Origin: JAAOIF01 sp965217125
Lineage (GTDB): Bacteria; Pseudomonadota; Gammaproteobacteria; PS1; Pseudothioglobaceae
Reading direction: 5' to 3'
Assembly (NCBI GenBank): GCA_965217125.1
Contig: OZ244244.1
Location: 1,116,001 to 1,180,000 of the forward strand
Length of the DNA stretch: 64,000 nucleotides
Program-made: the position numbers and the translations under genes
Shown: one piece after another, positions 12,901 to 21,063 of the stretch
Layout of the letters: each line of letters begins with the position of its first letter
How positions within the stretch are numbered: position 1 is the stretch's first letter
Notes under the pieces: generated by a model
The model's input: the letters and a program-made list of their open reading frames with translations, nothing else
Told to the model about the DNA's origin: nothing
Databases searched by the model: none

Positions 12901-15900
12901 AGCATAAGTTTTTGTTTGCTGATTTGCCAGCTCAGGAACGGCAACAACATCAATATTAATAGCTAGCGTAGCGCTGTTATTATTGCTATCAGTTAAAATT
13001 ATGCTAAGGGTTGTAGTTCCTGCAAAAGTTGAGTTTGGTTGATAACGAACGGTGGTGCTACTAATACCAGCATTAGTTGTGCTATTATTAGTAAAAGTAG
13101 CCATGCCGTTGCCAGCGCTATCAGAATATGACCAAGTTATACTATCGCCGTCTAAGTCAAAACCTGAAAGCATAGCTACTTCGGTAAGTGCGGCTGCTTG
13201 ATTAAGGGCAAAACTTGCTTGAGTTAATGCAGTAAATCCATTCGGGAACTCGTGTCTTGAGTTTCTAACTCCAAATTCAACTTCTTCACCAAAGAAAAAT
13301 CTTGAAATTTTACGCAAAGTGGCTCCGTATGCATATTCAGAAGCAGGATGTGCTACACCAGTAGTGTTAGGACCTGTACTCCAGTTTGTAAAATTATAAA
13401 ACCCTGGGTAAATTGTGTAATTACCAGCAGAATTAACAACAGAATGTGGTGTTGAGTCTGTATTTGTTTCTAAAACTACATTAAATGGATAAGTATGATT
13501 ACTAAGATTAGCAGTTGATACTAATGCTTCCCAACCATCTGCTGGCATTGCATTGTTTAAAAAGTTTTGTTCTTCAATACTATTAATAGCTGCAAAATGT
13601 CCGCCCAATTCGGTGTTAATAATTTTGTAAACATTATTATTTTCATTATTTGCAGTAATAGCAGAATAAGCATATAAATGACCGCCGTAAACTGATATAT
13701 TTGCTATCCTACTATCAAACTTAGCAGTAATAACAGGTGCAGTGTCAGCTTGTGTTAGCGTTACTGTTAGTGTTTTGCTAGTAACATTACTATTTTCATC
13801 AGTTAGAGTTATTGTAATAACACCAACTCCTGTGGCATCAGGGATGATAGTAAAATAAAGCGTGGCTGTTTGCGCGGTGCCACTTAAAACAGCAGTGGAG
13901 TCAATAGATCTATTAGAAAACGACACTACAGGCGCTGGATTAGCAGTGAATATGCCGCCAGCAGAACTAATAGTAAATCTTGCATTAGCAGTGCTATTAT
14001 CCCTATCAATAATCTCAGTTATATCAACTTGATGGCGAATAGTTTCAGGGGAATTTTCAGTTAAAGTAATGGTATTTGTGCCCAAATTAAAAGTAGGTTT
14101 GGTAATTATATTTATGCTTATATCTTGAGTGGTTATGCCAAAAGTATTAGTGGCTGATATTGTGATATTGTAAATATTTGCAGCAGCATCTGTGGTTGAA
14201 AAAACTGGGGCAGTATTAAATGCTAAAACGCCAGCTGCTGTAAGAGTAAATGATGCTGCATTTGCACCGCTTATGTTTGTTGAAAAAGTAGCTGTTCCAT
14301 TTTCATCAGTTGCACTTAAAGTTGCTACAGCTGTTGTGTTTTCAAATATGATAAATGTATCAGCAGAAGTTATTACTGGTTTTTCAAGCTCATCAGTAAT
14401 ATCAATAATAAAATCTTTTACAAAAGCATTGCCTTCCTCGTCAGTTGTGGTAACACTAATATTGTATGAAGATTGTGTTTCAAAATCAAAAGAATTATTG
14501 GCTATTAAAGTATTAGTGGCAGAAATTGAGAAAATTGCAGTATTATCTAAAGTGTAAGTATAAGTTGCTGCATTAATGCCAACTGTTGAAAGTACTCCAA
14601 CTGGCACATTAGCACCAGCGTTTTCTTTTATACTGTTCGATGAAAGAGTTGTGTTTAAAACTGTAATATCAATAGCTGCCGTGGCGCTGTTATTATTGCT
14701 ATCAGTTAAAATTATGCTAAGGGTTGTAGTTCCTATAAAGCCTGCTGCTGGTTGATAAGCAACAGTGGTGCTACTAACACCAGTATTAGCTGTATTATTA
14801 GTAAAAGTAGCCGTGCCGTTGCCAGTATCAGAATATGACCAAGTTATACTATCGCCGTCTAAGTCAAAACCTGAAAGCGTGGCCACTTGAGTAAGTGCAT
14901 CTGCTTGGACAAAGGCAGAACTTGCTTGAGTTAATGCAGTAAATCCATTCGGGAACTCGTGTCTTGAGTTTCTAACTCCAAAACTAACTTTTTCACCAAA
15001 TAAAAATGATGAAATTTTACGCAAAGCTTCGCCGTATACATATTCAGAAGCAGGATGTACTGCACTAGTAGTATTGCCACCTGTACTCCAGTTTGTAAAA
15101 TCATATAATCCTGGGTAAATTGTGTAATTACCAGCAGAATTAACAACAGAATGTGGTGTTGAGTCTGTATTTGTTTCTAAAACTAGATTAAATGGATAAG
15201 CATTATTATTAACATTAGCAGTTGATACTAATGCTTCCCAACCCTCTGGCATTGCATTGTCTAAAAAGTTTTGTTCTTCAATACTATCAATAGCTGCAAA
15301 ATGTCCGCCCAATTCGGTGTTAATAATTTTGTAAACATTATTATTTTCATTATTTGCAGTAATAGCAGAATAAGCATATAAATGACCGCCGTAAACTGAT
15401 ACATTTGCTATCCTACTATCAAACTCAGCAGTAATAACAGGTGCAGTGTCAGCTTGTGTTAGCGTTACTGTTAGTGTTTTGCTAGTAACATTACTATTTT
15501 CATCAGTTAGAGTTATTGTAATAACACCAACTCCTGTGGCATCAGGGATGATAGTAAAATAAAGCGTGGCGGTTTTGGGGGTGCTTCCAACAGCAGCAGT
15601 GGGCATAATAGAGCTATTAGAAAACGACACTACAGGCGCTGGATTAGTGGTGAATATGCCGCCAGCAGTGCTAACAGCAAAGCTTGCATTAGCACCACTA
15701 TTATCCTTATCAATAGCAGTTATATCAACTTGATGGCGAATGGTATTAGCAGCATTTTCATTTAAAGTAATGGTATTTGTGCCCAAATTAAAAGTAGGCT
15801 TGGTAATTATATTTATGCTTATATCTTGAGTGGTTGTGCCAAAAGTATTAGTGGCTGATATTGTGATATTGTAAATATTTGCAGCAGCATCTGTGGTTGA

Positions 15901-18900
15901 ATAAACTGGGGCAGTATTAAATGCTAAAACACCAACTGCTGTAAGAGTAAATGATGCTGCATTTGCACCGCTTATGTTTGTTAAGAAAGTAGCTGTTCCA
16001 TTTTCATCAGTTGCACTTAAAGTTGCTACAGCTGTTGTGTTTTCAAATACGCTAAATGTATTAGTAGAAGTTATTAGCGGCGGCTCGTTTGTATCATTAA
16101 TAATATCAATAATAAAATCTTTTGAAAAAGTATTATTGTTCCCGTCAGTTGTAGTAACAGTAATAGTGTATGAAGATTGTGTTTCAAAATCAAAAGAATT
16201 ATTGGCTATTAAAGTATCACCACTAATTGAGAAAGTTGCAGTATTAGCTAAAGTATAAGTGTAAGTTTCTCCATTAATGCCAAATGTTGAAAATATTCCA
16301 ATTGTAGCACCAGCACCAGCATTTTCATTTATGCTATTTGCAGAAAGAGTTGTGTTTAAAACTGTAATATCAATAACTGCCGTAGCGCTGTTATTATTGC
16401 TATCAGTTAAAATTATGCTAAGGGTTGTAGTTCCTATAAAGCCTGCTGCTGGTTGATAAGCAACAGTAGTGCTACTAACGCCAGCATTAGTTGTGCTATT
16501 ATTAGTAAAAGTAGCCGTGCCGTTGCTATCGCTATCAGAATATGACCAAGTTATACTATCGCCGTCTAAGTCAAAGCCTGAAAGAGTAACTACTTGAGTA
16601 AGTGTGGATTCTTGATTAAGGGCAAAACTTGCTTGAGTTAAGGCAGGAAAACCAGTTACTAATTCAACCAGCCCACCTAAAAGACGATTGTTAGCATTAT
16701 CATTTGCATTAACATCTTGCCATCTATCATCATCTGCTGAGGAAAACCTAATCATTGCACTGTTTTCATTGTTACCTGGTTCATTATTATCCCAATTAAT
16801 AAAATAACCAGGATAGCCAATAAAGTTACCACCAATACCACTACCAAATTGCTCATTATTATTATCATAGAACCAATCTCTATTTGCATTAGTTGCGCCC
16901 GTATTTAGACCAATTAGTAGAACATCTGTGCTTAGATCGCCAATCACATTGCTTTCTTCTATACTATCAAAGCGAACTAAATTAATTGTTGCTCCTGTGA
17001 GAGATTCTATGCTGTCAATAATAGGTGAAATAGCATCCCTATTAGTCGCATTACCGCCATCTCTAGCAATACCATACAGATGCCCACCATAAACAGTAAT
17101 ATTTTCTAAACGACTATCAAACTCAGCAGTAATAACTGGCGCTTTATTAACTTCACTAACTGTTACTATTATAGTTTTACTACTAGTGTAGCCATTTACA
17201 TCTGTTAGTGTTATTACTATACTACCAGTGCCTATAGCATCAGGGATGATAGTAAAATAAAGTGTAGCAGTAGTAGGTGTGCTACTTAAGATAGCACTTG
17301 TTGTAATAGCGGTGTTAGAAAATGAAATAACAGGGCTTGGATTAGTAGTGAATATGCCCCCAGCAGTGCTAACAGCAAAGCTTGCATTAGCAGAGCTATT
17401 ATCATTATCAATAATCTCAGTTATATTAACTTGATGGCGAATAGTTTCAGGGGAATTTTCAGTTAAAGTAATATTTGTTGCTGTTAGATTAAAAGTAGGC
17501 TTGGTAATTATATTTATGCTTATATCTTGGGCGGTTGTGCCAAAAGTATTAGTGGCTGATATTGTGATATTGTAAATATTTGCAGCAGCATCTGTGGTTG
17601 AAAAAACCGGGGCCGTATTAAATGCTAAAACGCCAGCTGCTGTAAGAGTAAATGATGCTGCATTTGCACCGCTTATGTTTGTTAAGAAAGTAGCAGCTGT
17701 GCCATTTTCATCAGTTGCACTTAAAGTTGCTACAGCTGTTGTGTTTTCAAATACGCTAAATGTATTAGTAGAAGTTATTGCCGGCGGCTCGTTTGTATCA
17801 TTAACAATAGTAATAATAAAATCTTTTGAAAAAGTATTATTGTTCCCGTCAGTTGTAGTAACAGTAATAGTGTATGAAGATTGTGTTTCAAAATCAAAAG
17901 AATTATTGGCTATTAAAGTATCACCACTAATTGAGAAAGTTGCAGTATTAGCTAAAGTATAAGTGTAAGTTTCTCCATTAATGCCAGCTGTTGAAAATAT
18001 TCCAACTGACGCATTAGCGCCAGCGTTTTCATTTATGCTATTTGCAGAAAGAGTTGTGTTTAAAACCGCAATATCAATAACTGCCGTAGTGCTGTTATTA
18101 TTGCTATCAGTTAAAATTATGTTAAGGGTTGTAGTTCCTATAAAGCCTGCTACTGGTTGATAAGTAACAGTAGTGCTGCTAACACCAGTATTAGCTGTAT
18201 TATTAGTAAAAGTAGCCGTGCCGTTGCCAGTATCAGAATATGACCAAGTTATACTATCGCCGTCTAAGTCAAAGCCTGAAAGCGTAACTACTTGAGTAAG
18301 TGTGGATTCTTGATCAAGGGCAAAACTTGCTTGAGTTAAGGCAGGAAAACCAGTTACTAATTCAACCAGCCCACCTAAAAGACGATTGTTAGCATTATCA
18401 TTTGCATTAACATCTTGCCATCTATCATCATCTGCTGAGGAAAACCCAATCATTGCACTGTTTTCATTGTTACCTGGTTCATTATTATCCCAATTAATAA
18501 AATAACCAGGATAGCCAATAAAGTTACCACCAATACCACTACCAAATTGCTCATTATTATTATCATAGAACCAATCTCTATTTGCATTAGTTGCGCCCGT
18601 ATTTAGACCAATTAGTAGAACATCTGTGCTTAGATCGCCAATCACATTGCTTTCTTCTATACTATCAAAGCGAGCTAAATTAATTGTTGCTCCTGTGAGA
18701 GATTCTATGCTGTCAATAATAGGTGAAATATTATTTTTAGTAGTCGCATTACCGCCATCTCTAGCAATACCATACAGATGCCCACCATAAACGGTAATAT
18801 TTTCTAAACGACTATCAAACTCAGCAGTAATAACTGGGGTTTTATTAACTTCACTAACTATTATGGTTATAGTTTTACTAATAGTGTAGCCTATCTCATC

Positions 18901-21003
18901 AGTTAGGGTTATTGTAATAGTGCCAGCGCCTGTGGCATCAGGGATGATAGTAAAATAAAGCGTGGCGGCTTTGGGGGTGCTTCCAACAGCGGCAGTGGAG
19001 TCAATCGAGCTATTAGAAAACGACACTACAGGCGCTGGATTAGTGGTGAATATACCGCCAGCAGCACTAACAGCAAAGCTTGCATTAGCACCACTATTAT
19101 CCTCATCAACAACAGTTATATCAACTTGATGGCGAATGGTATTAGCGGCATTTTCAGTTAAAGTAATGGTATTTGTGCCAAAATTAAAAGTAGGCTTGGT
19201 AATTATATTTATGCTTATATCTTGGGTGGTTGTGCCAAAAGTATTAGTGGCTGATATTGTGATATTGTAAATATTTGCAGCAGCATCTGTGGTTGAATAA
19301 ACTGGGGCCGTATTAAATGCTAAAACGCCAGCTGCTGTAAGAGTAAATGATGTTGCATTTGCACCGCTTATGTTTGTTAAGAAAGTAGCAGCTGTGCCAT
19401 TTTCATTAGTTGCACTTAAAGTTGCTACAGCTGTTGTGTTTTCAAATACGCTAAATGTATTAGTAGAAGTTATTAGCGGCGGCTCGTTTGTTACATTGTC
19501 AATAGTAAAAGTAAAAGTTTGTGAATAATCATTGTTGCCATCACTAACATTAATACTAATAGTAATACTACTGCCTAAGGCTTCATAATCAAGTTTTGTG
19601 GCTGATAATACCAAAGAAGCCCCAGTAGCTGTTGTCGAAATATCAAAATAAACAGAACTCACAGTGTAAGTAAGGGTAGTAGTAATAGTAGGGCTGCTTG
19701 ATAAATCCGCTATAACTGTTGTAGCGGCAGAATTTTCTGCTATGCTACTAGCCTTATTTGAAAGAATTATTTGCTGTGGAACATCATCTACATTAGTAAC
19801 ATCAATGCTAATATCTTGAGTGGTTGTGCTAATAGTATTAGTGCTTGATACTGTGATATTATATATATTATCCGCACCATTATCAGCTGGGTTTTCATAA
19901 TCTGCGGCTTGATTAAGTGTTAAAACTCCAGCCGCTGTAAGAGTAAATAATGCTGCATCTGCACCGCTTATGTTTGTTGAGAAAGTAACTGTTCCAAAAT
20001 CATCAGTTGCACTTAGAGTTGCTACAGCTGTTGTATTTTCTAATACACTAAATGTATCAATAGAAGTTATTGTTGGTGCTTCCTCAAGTATATTATTAAT
20101 ATTAATAGTTAAATTTTGCGAATAATTATTATTGCCATCATTAATATTAACCTTAGCATCAATAGTTGTTAATTCTTCATAATTAAATACCTTTGTTGAT
20201 TTTAAAGAATTTCCATCATTACCAAGGTAATAAGTTGTTTTTGGAGAAAAAGGGTAATATCCAGCACCCGACAATGCAATACTATTGTTAGTATGGATAA
20301 GGGTGAAGGTGTTAAGCGCTCTTCTTAACTGTCTTTTTACTGATTCAGAATCACTACTAGTATTATTATTAGTGAAACTGAAATCGAAATTACCAAAATT
20401 CAGTCCAATACTAATTAATACATCGTGGTGTAAACTCTCATTTGTAGTTCCTAAAGCCCTAATTTTTTCAAGCTCTGCCAAAATAACATTTACATCACTA
20501 ATAGTTGGTTTAAGAGTGTAAGTAAGAGCAGTGCTAATAGTAGGACTGGCTGATAAAACCCCTATCTCTCTAACACTTAAATTTTCATCTATACTGCTAT
20601 TTGTAATATTTATATGTTGCGGAACATCATCTACATTAGTAACATCAATGGTAATAGCTTGAGTGCTACTGACACCATCAGAAGTGGCAGTTACAATAAC
20701 ATTATAAGTATTAGAGTTAATGCTTGAGTTGGGATTTTCAAAATCTGCTGCTTGGCTAAATATTAAAGTATCATTAGAGGCATCTATTAAAAATAAAGCT
20801 GCATCCGCTCCTCCAGTAGTAGAATCTATAGCAAAAGAAACGCTTGCTGTAGTAGTAACAGTAGCAGTTATTGTCCCAACAATTTCAGTATTTTCTGCTA
20901 CTGAAAAAGTATTAGTAGAAGTAAAAGTAGGGGCAGCGGCAAAACTAACTGCAATGGCTGATGATGCTATTAGAATTAGAATTTTTAGTAAATTTTTAAT
21001 CAT
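3925..21003 (-). CDS. Giant secreted cadherin/C-type-lectin-like/Ig-like/dockerin protein, 5692 aa
   Basis: A single open frame of 5692 codons. Residues 1-23 form a Sec signal peptide (short basic start, hydrophobic core, end at SFAAA). Cadherin-like modules follow (repeated SVxENTTxVATLSATD and DxTNVDDVP). Five C-type-lectin-like domains lie near residues 730-885, 1295-1450, 1860-2020, 2430-2590 and 3360-3540, marked by VxGGHLY, a (A/I)xxDSxEE segment, paired Trp and an NEPGNN-type EPN motif. About 26 Ig-like He_PIG modules follow (YSISPAxxxGLSFxTxTGTISGTP), mostly from 3640 to 5580. Residues 5578-5692 are two dockerin/EF-hand repeats with loop DIDGNGTINAPND. Thr, Ser, Asn and Ala dominate, and charged residues are rare. 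It is the last of four related genes and has its own candidate promoter. No RTX, autotransporter or LPXTG export module is seen. The likely role is a surface or secreted adhesin; the ligand is unknown. Confidence 0.85.
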   Translation of the reverse strand: MIKNLLKILILIASSAIAVSFAAAPTFTSTNTFSVAENTEIVGTITATVTTTASVSFAIDSTTGGADAALFLIDASNDTLIFSQAADFENPNSSINSNTYNVIVTATSDGVSSTQAITIDVTNVDDVPQHINITNSSIDENLSVREIGVLSASPTISTALTYTLKPTISDVNVILAELEKIRALGTTNESLHHDVLISIGLNFGNFDFSFTNNNTSSDSESVKRQLRRALNTFTLIHTNNSIALSGAGYYPFSPKTTYYLGNDGNSLKSTKVFNYEELTTIDAKVNINDGNNNYSQNLTININNILEEAPTITSIDTFSVLENTTAVATLSATDDFGTVTFSTNISGADAALFTLTAAGVLTLNQAADYENPADNGADNIYNITVSSTNTISTTTQDISIDVTNVDDVPQQIILSNKASSIAENSAATTVIADLSSSPTITTTLTYTVSSVYFDISTTATGASLVLSATKLDYEALGSSITISINVSDGNNDYSQTFTFTIDNVTNEPPLITSTNTFSVFENTTAVATLSATNENGTAATFLTNISGANATSFTLTAAGVLAFNTAPVYSTTDAAANIYNITISATNTFGTTTQDISINIITKPTFNFGTNTITLTENAANTIRHQVDITVVDEDNSGANASFAVSAAGGIFTTNPAPVVSFSNSSIDSTAAVGSTPKAATLYFTIIPDATGAGTITITLTDEIGYTISKTITIIVSEVNKTPVITAEFDSRLENITVYGGHLYGIARDGGNATTKNNISPIIDSIESLTGATINLARFDSIEESNVIGDLSTDVLLIGLNTGATNANRDWFYDNNNEQFGSGIGGNFIGYPGYFINWDNNEPGNNENSAMIGFSSADDDRWQDVNANDNANNRLLGGLVELVTGFPALTQASFALDQESTLTQVVTLSGFDLDGDSITWSYSDTGNGTATFTNNTANTGVSSTTVTYQPVAGFIGTTTLNIILTDSNNNSTTAVIDIAVLNTTLSANSINENAGANASVGIFSTAGINGETYTYTLANTATFSISGDTLIANNSFDFETQSSYTITVTTTDGNNNTFSKDFIITIVNDTNEPPAITSTNTFSVFENTTAVATLSATDENGTAATFLTNISGANAASFTLTAAGVLAFNTAPVFSTTDAAANIYNITISATNTFGTTAQDISINIITKPTFNLTATNITLTENSPETIRHQVNITEIIDNDNSSANASFAVSTAGGIFTTNPSPVISFSNTAITTSAILSSTPTTATLYFTIIPDAIGTGSIVITLTDVNGYTSSKTIIVTVSEVNKAPVITAEFDSRLENITVYGGHLYGIARDGGNATNRDAISPIIDSIESLTGATINLVRFDSIEESNVIGDLSTDVLLIGLNTGATNANRDWFYDNNNEQFGSGIGGNFIGYPGYFINWDNNEPGNNENSAMIRFSSADDDRWQDVNANDNANNRLLGGLVELVTGFPALTQASFALNQESTLTQVVTLSGFDLDGDSITWSYSDSDSNGTATFTNNSTTNAGVSSTTVAYQPAAGFIGTTTLSIILTDSNNNSATAVIDITVLNTTLSANSINENAGAGATIGIFSTFGINGETYTYTLANTATFSISGDTLIANNSFDFETQSSYTITVTTTDGNNNTFSKDFIIDIINDTNEPPLITSTNTFSVFENTTAVATLSATDENGTATFLTNISGANAASFTLTAVGVLAFNTAPVYSTTDAAANIYNITISATNTFGTTTQDISINIITKPTFNLGTNTITLNENAANTIRHQVDITAIDKDNSGANASFAVSTAGGIFTTNPAPVVSFSNSSIMPTAAVGSTPKTATLYFTIIPDATGVGVITITLTDENSNVTSKTLTVTLTQADTAPVITAEFDSRIANVSVYGGHLYAYSAITANNENNNVYKIINTELGGHFAAIDSIEEQNFLDNAMPEGWEALVSTANVNNNAYPFNLVLETNTDSTPHSVVNSAGNYTIYPGLYDFTNWSTGGNTTSAVHPASEYVYGEALRKISSFLFGEKVSFGVRNSRHEFPNGFTALTQASSAFVQADALTQVATLSGFDLDGDSITWSYSDTGNGTATFTNNTANTGVSSTTVAYQPAAGFIGTTTLSIILTDSNNNSATAAIDITVLNTTLSSNSIKENAGANVPVGVLSTVGINAATYTYTLDNTAIFSISATNTLIANNSFDFETQSSYNISVTTTDEEGNAFVKDFIIDITDELEKPVITSADTFIIFENTTAVATLSATDENGTATFSTNISGANAASFTLTAAGVLAFNTAPVFSTTDAAANIYNITISATNTFGITTQDISINIITKPTFNLGTNTITLTENSPETIRHQVDITEIIDRDNSTANARFTISSAGGIFTANPAPVVSFSNRSIDSTAVLSGTAQTATLYFTIIPDATGVGVITITLTDENSNVTSKTLTVTLTQADTAPVITAKFDSRIANISVYGGHLYAYSAITANNENNNVYKIINTELGGHFAAINSIEEQNFLNNAMPADGWEALVSTANLSNHTYPFNVVLETNTDSTPHSVVNSAGNYTIYPGFYNFTNWSTGPNTTGVAHPASEYAYGATLRKISRFFFGEEVEFGVRNSRHEFPNGFTALTQASFALNQAAALTEVAMLSGFDLDGDSITWSYSDSAGNGMATFTNNSTTNAGISSTTVRYQPNSTFAGTTTLSIILTDSNNNSATLAINIDVVAVPELANQQTKTYAVNTQISPLSFVNTGGVSLTNCSSSPDLPVGLSVAPSANNASCEINGTPTATSTAMVYTIIATNIAGADSATVSIAIEQLSSAPMLENITVAQNYTTNYSISPLIFRNLGGLATFCTSPDLPVGLSAVVSNKTCAISGVPTQDSSATYTITASNSFGSSTATVSIIVSLSAPDISLSASVATTIVETAIKNITVLNAGGEIVDYSIAPAIANGLSFSTNTGTISGTPTVIYSATYTITATNLAGTDSAIVNIIVHPKAPNISLSTSTITAVVGVDITDITVSTNTGGAIVSYSINPPLGGVGLSFSTETGTISGAPTAFSSTTDYTITAINAGGSGSATLSITVLDNAPTNITLSNNNIDENAGANVIVGTFSTIDPDFGTHTYTLANTATFSISGDTLIANNSFDFEAQSLYNITVTTTDGDNNTFSKDFVIDIINDTNEPPLITSANTFSVLENTTIVATLSATVEVGTVTFSTNISGANAASFTLTADGALAFNTAPVFSTTDAAENIYNITISATNTFGTTTQDITINVITKLTFNIIETDITLTENAANTIRYKVDVTAINDNNNSGNNASFAVSTTGGIFTANPAPVVSFSDSSIVSAAILSSTAQTATLYFTVIPDVTGSGTITITLTGANNNVASKTLTVIVNQANKAPVISQDIATYIDTITDTISRKYDYEEDVAVFGGSLYFSLNNGGGANFADFVALQSSFNTDAHIAIVDSEQERLFFNTLSGGSFDTYLGVASTTTGGISNWTSVLGDFILFDSAPTAANGEQYAPGRFNLTNTDNAGYFANGPSNSCLRYSFGISSANSFNDRPCNDVDGGGVDNGFFELPSGLPATTTLSATIDQDSSATEVAKLTGFDLDGDNITWSYTNSAGNGTATFTNNTANTGVSSTTVAYQPAAGSMGTTTLSIILTDSNNNSATLTININVDIVAAPNLENQQTQTYAVNTPITTPLRFTNTGGVNLTNCSSAPDLPVGLSVALSANNSTCEISGTPSVASTATIYTITATNIAGTDSATVEISVSQAASKPSIANIEGTQTYYAGVMISPVEFTNSGDPAQSCASNLALPAGLNAVVSGNSCAISGTPTMVSAATTYTITATNSIGSDTATINISVTFATPSISVSTTTVVATARTAISNITVTNSGGTATYSISPALSEGLSFSTETGTISGTPSAIATLQIYTITASNVTNSDSATFSITVNPAAPNISLSTTTITATARSAISDITVTNSGGTATYSISPAIANNLSFDTTNGTISGTPANAATNVVYTITASNASGNSTATLSITVNPAAPNISLSTTTITAIVGSAISDITVSNDGGTATYSISPAIANNLSFDTTNGTISGTPANAATNIVYTITATNATNSDSATLSITVNPAAPIISLSVSTLTATAGTAISDITVTNSGGTATYSISPAIGNDLSFDTTDGTISGTPANAATNVVYTVTVTNVTNSDSATLSITVNPSAPDISLSTTTVVASVATAITAITVSNDGGTATSYAISHSLSAGLSFNTETGTISGTPSATATTTIYTVTATNISGADSATIEITVNPQAPIIAFLPAAVTAVVGIYFKISATNTGGVADLYSIAPAIANNLSFNTATGVISGTPTAVTVATYTVTASNVTGISTATIEITVNPAAPSIKLSAATVNAELDIAITNITVINNGGTPTSYAISDTLSAGLSFSTTTGTISGTPSATATAMIYTVTATNITGTDSATVEISVSQITSKPSIANIEDAQTYYAGVMISPIEFTNTGGETQECATSNSGLPAGLTVALSANSCAISGMPIVISAATTYTITATNSQGSDTATINISVTFATPSISVSTTTIVASVATAITAITVSNDGGTATYSISPTLSEGLSFATNTGTISGTPSAAATLQVYTITASNVTNSDSATLSITVNIEAPNISLSTTTITAIAGSAISDITVTNSGGDATYSISPAIDNGLSFDTTDGTISGTPANAATNVVYTITASNVSGNSTATVNITVNPAAPDISLSTTTVVASVATAITNITVSNDGGTATYSISPALSEGLSFATTDGTISGTPSATATLQVYTITASNVTNSDSATLSITVNPAAPNIAFLPATVTAVVGIYIDISATNTGGVADLYSIAPAINNNLSFNTATGAISGTPTIVKAATYTVTASNVTGTDSATIEITVNPSAPDISLSTTTVVASVATAITAITVSNDGGTATYSISPTLSEGLSFATNTGTISGTPSAAATLQVYTITASNVTNSDSATLSITVNIEAPNISLSTTTITATARSAINNITVTNSGGDATYSISPAIDNGLSFNTADGTISGTPANAATNVVYTITASNVSGNSTATLSITVNPAAPNISLSTTTITAIAGSAISDITVSNDGGTATYSISPTLSEGLSFATTDGTISGTPSATATLQIYTITASNVTNSDSATLSITVNPAAPSIELSVSTLTATARSAISNITVTNSGGDATYSISPAIDNGLSFDTTDGTISGTPANAATNVVYTITASNVSGSSTATLSITVNLAAPSIELSVDTVNAGIRAIDNITVINSGGTATYSISPAITNGLSFSTADGTISGTPSATATAIIYTVTATNISGTDSASVSITVSQITIAPSIEDITNTQTYFVGVAISPIVFTNAGDLAQSCASNPDLPAGLNTVVSGDSCAINGEAEATKTLTTYTITATNLFGSDTATINIAVTLAIPNISLSTTTITATARSAISNITVTNSGGDATYSISPAIDNGLSFDTTDGTISGTPANAATNVVYTITASNVSGNSTATLSITVNPAAPDISLSTTTITATAGSAISDITVINTGGTATSYAIAPAFNIGLSFSTETGTISGTPANAATNAVWTITASNVSGNSTATISITVNAAITFSLDIDGNGTINAPNDGLIIFKYLLNSNANNLHTTIANDAIEGRKTTPELKAYLDDAGTILDADGNGTINAPNDGLIIFKYLLNSNANNLHTTIANDAIEGRKTTIELKDYLDTYK
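13235..20030 (-). repeat. Four-fold intragenic tandem repeat, period about 1.7 kb
   Basis: The same landmark (ACTATCAAAC, antisense of the start of each lectin-like domain) occurs at 18811, 17113, 15415 and 13711. The spacings are 1698, 1698 and 1704 bp, all multiples of three (566, 566 and 568 codons). Each unit encodes a cadherin-like module, a TENAANTIRHQVDIT module, a lectin-like domain, a FDLDGDSITWSY module and a TxSANSINENAG module. Units 1 and 2 carry nearly identical lectin domains; units 3 and 4 carry a second type. Outer limits are approximate. Confidence 0.8.
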
Positions 21004-21031
21004 TTAAGAATTTTAAGTCAAATTAGAACGG

Positions 21032-21037
21032 ATTATA
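21032..21037 (-). promoter_or_regulatory. Candidate -10 box upstream of the 5692-aa gene
   Basis: On the minus strand this reads TATAAT within TTTTTTACTGTATAATCCG, about 30 nt upstream of the ATG at 21003. The same box is found in the spacers before the three related genes, which supports a real promoter. No good -35 is visible. Confidence 0.5.
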
Positions 21038-21063
21038 CAGTAAAAAATTAAGAATATTGTTTG

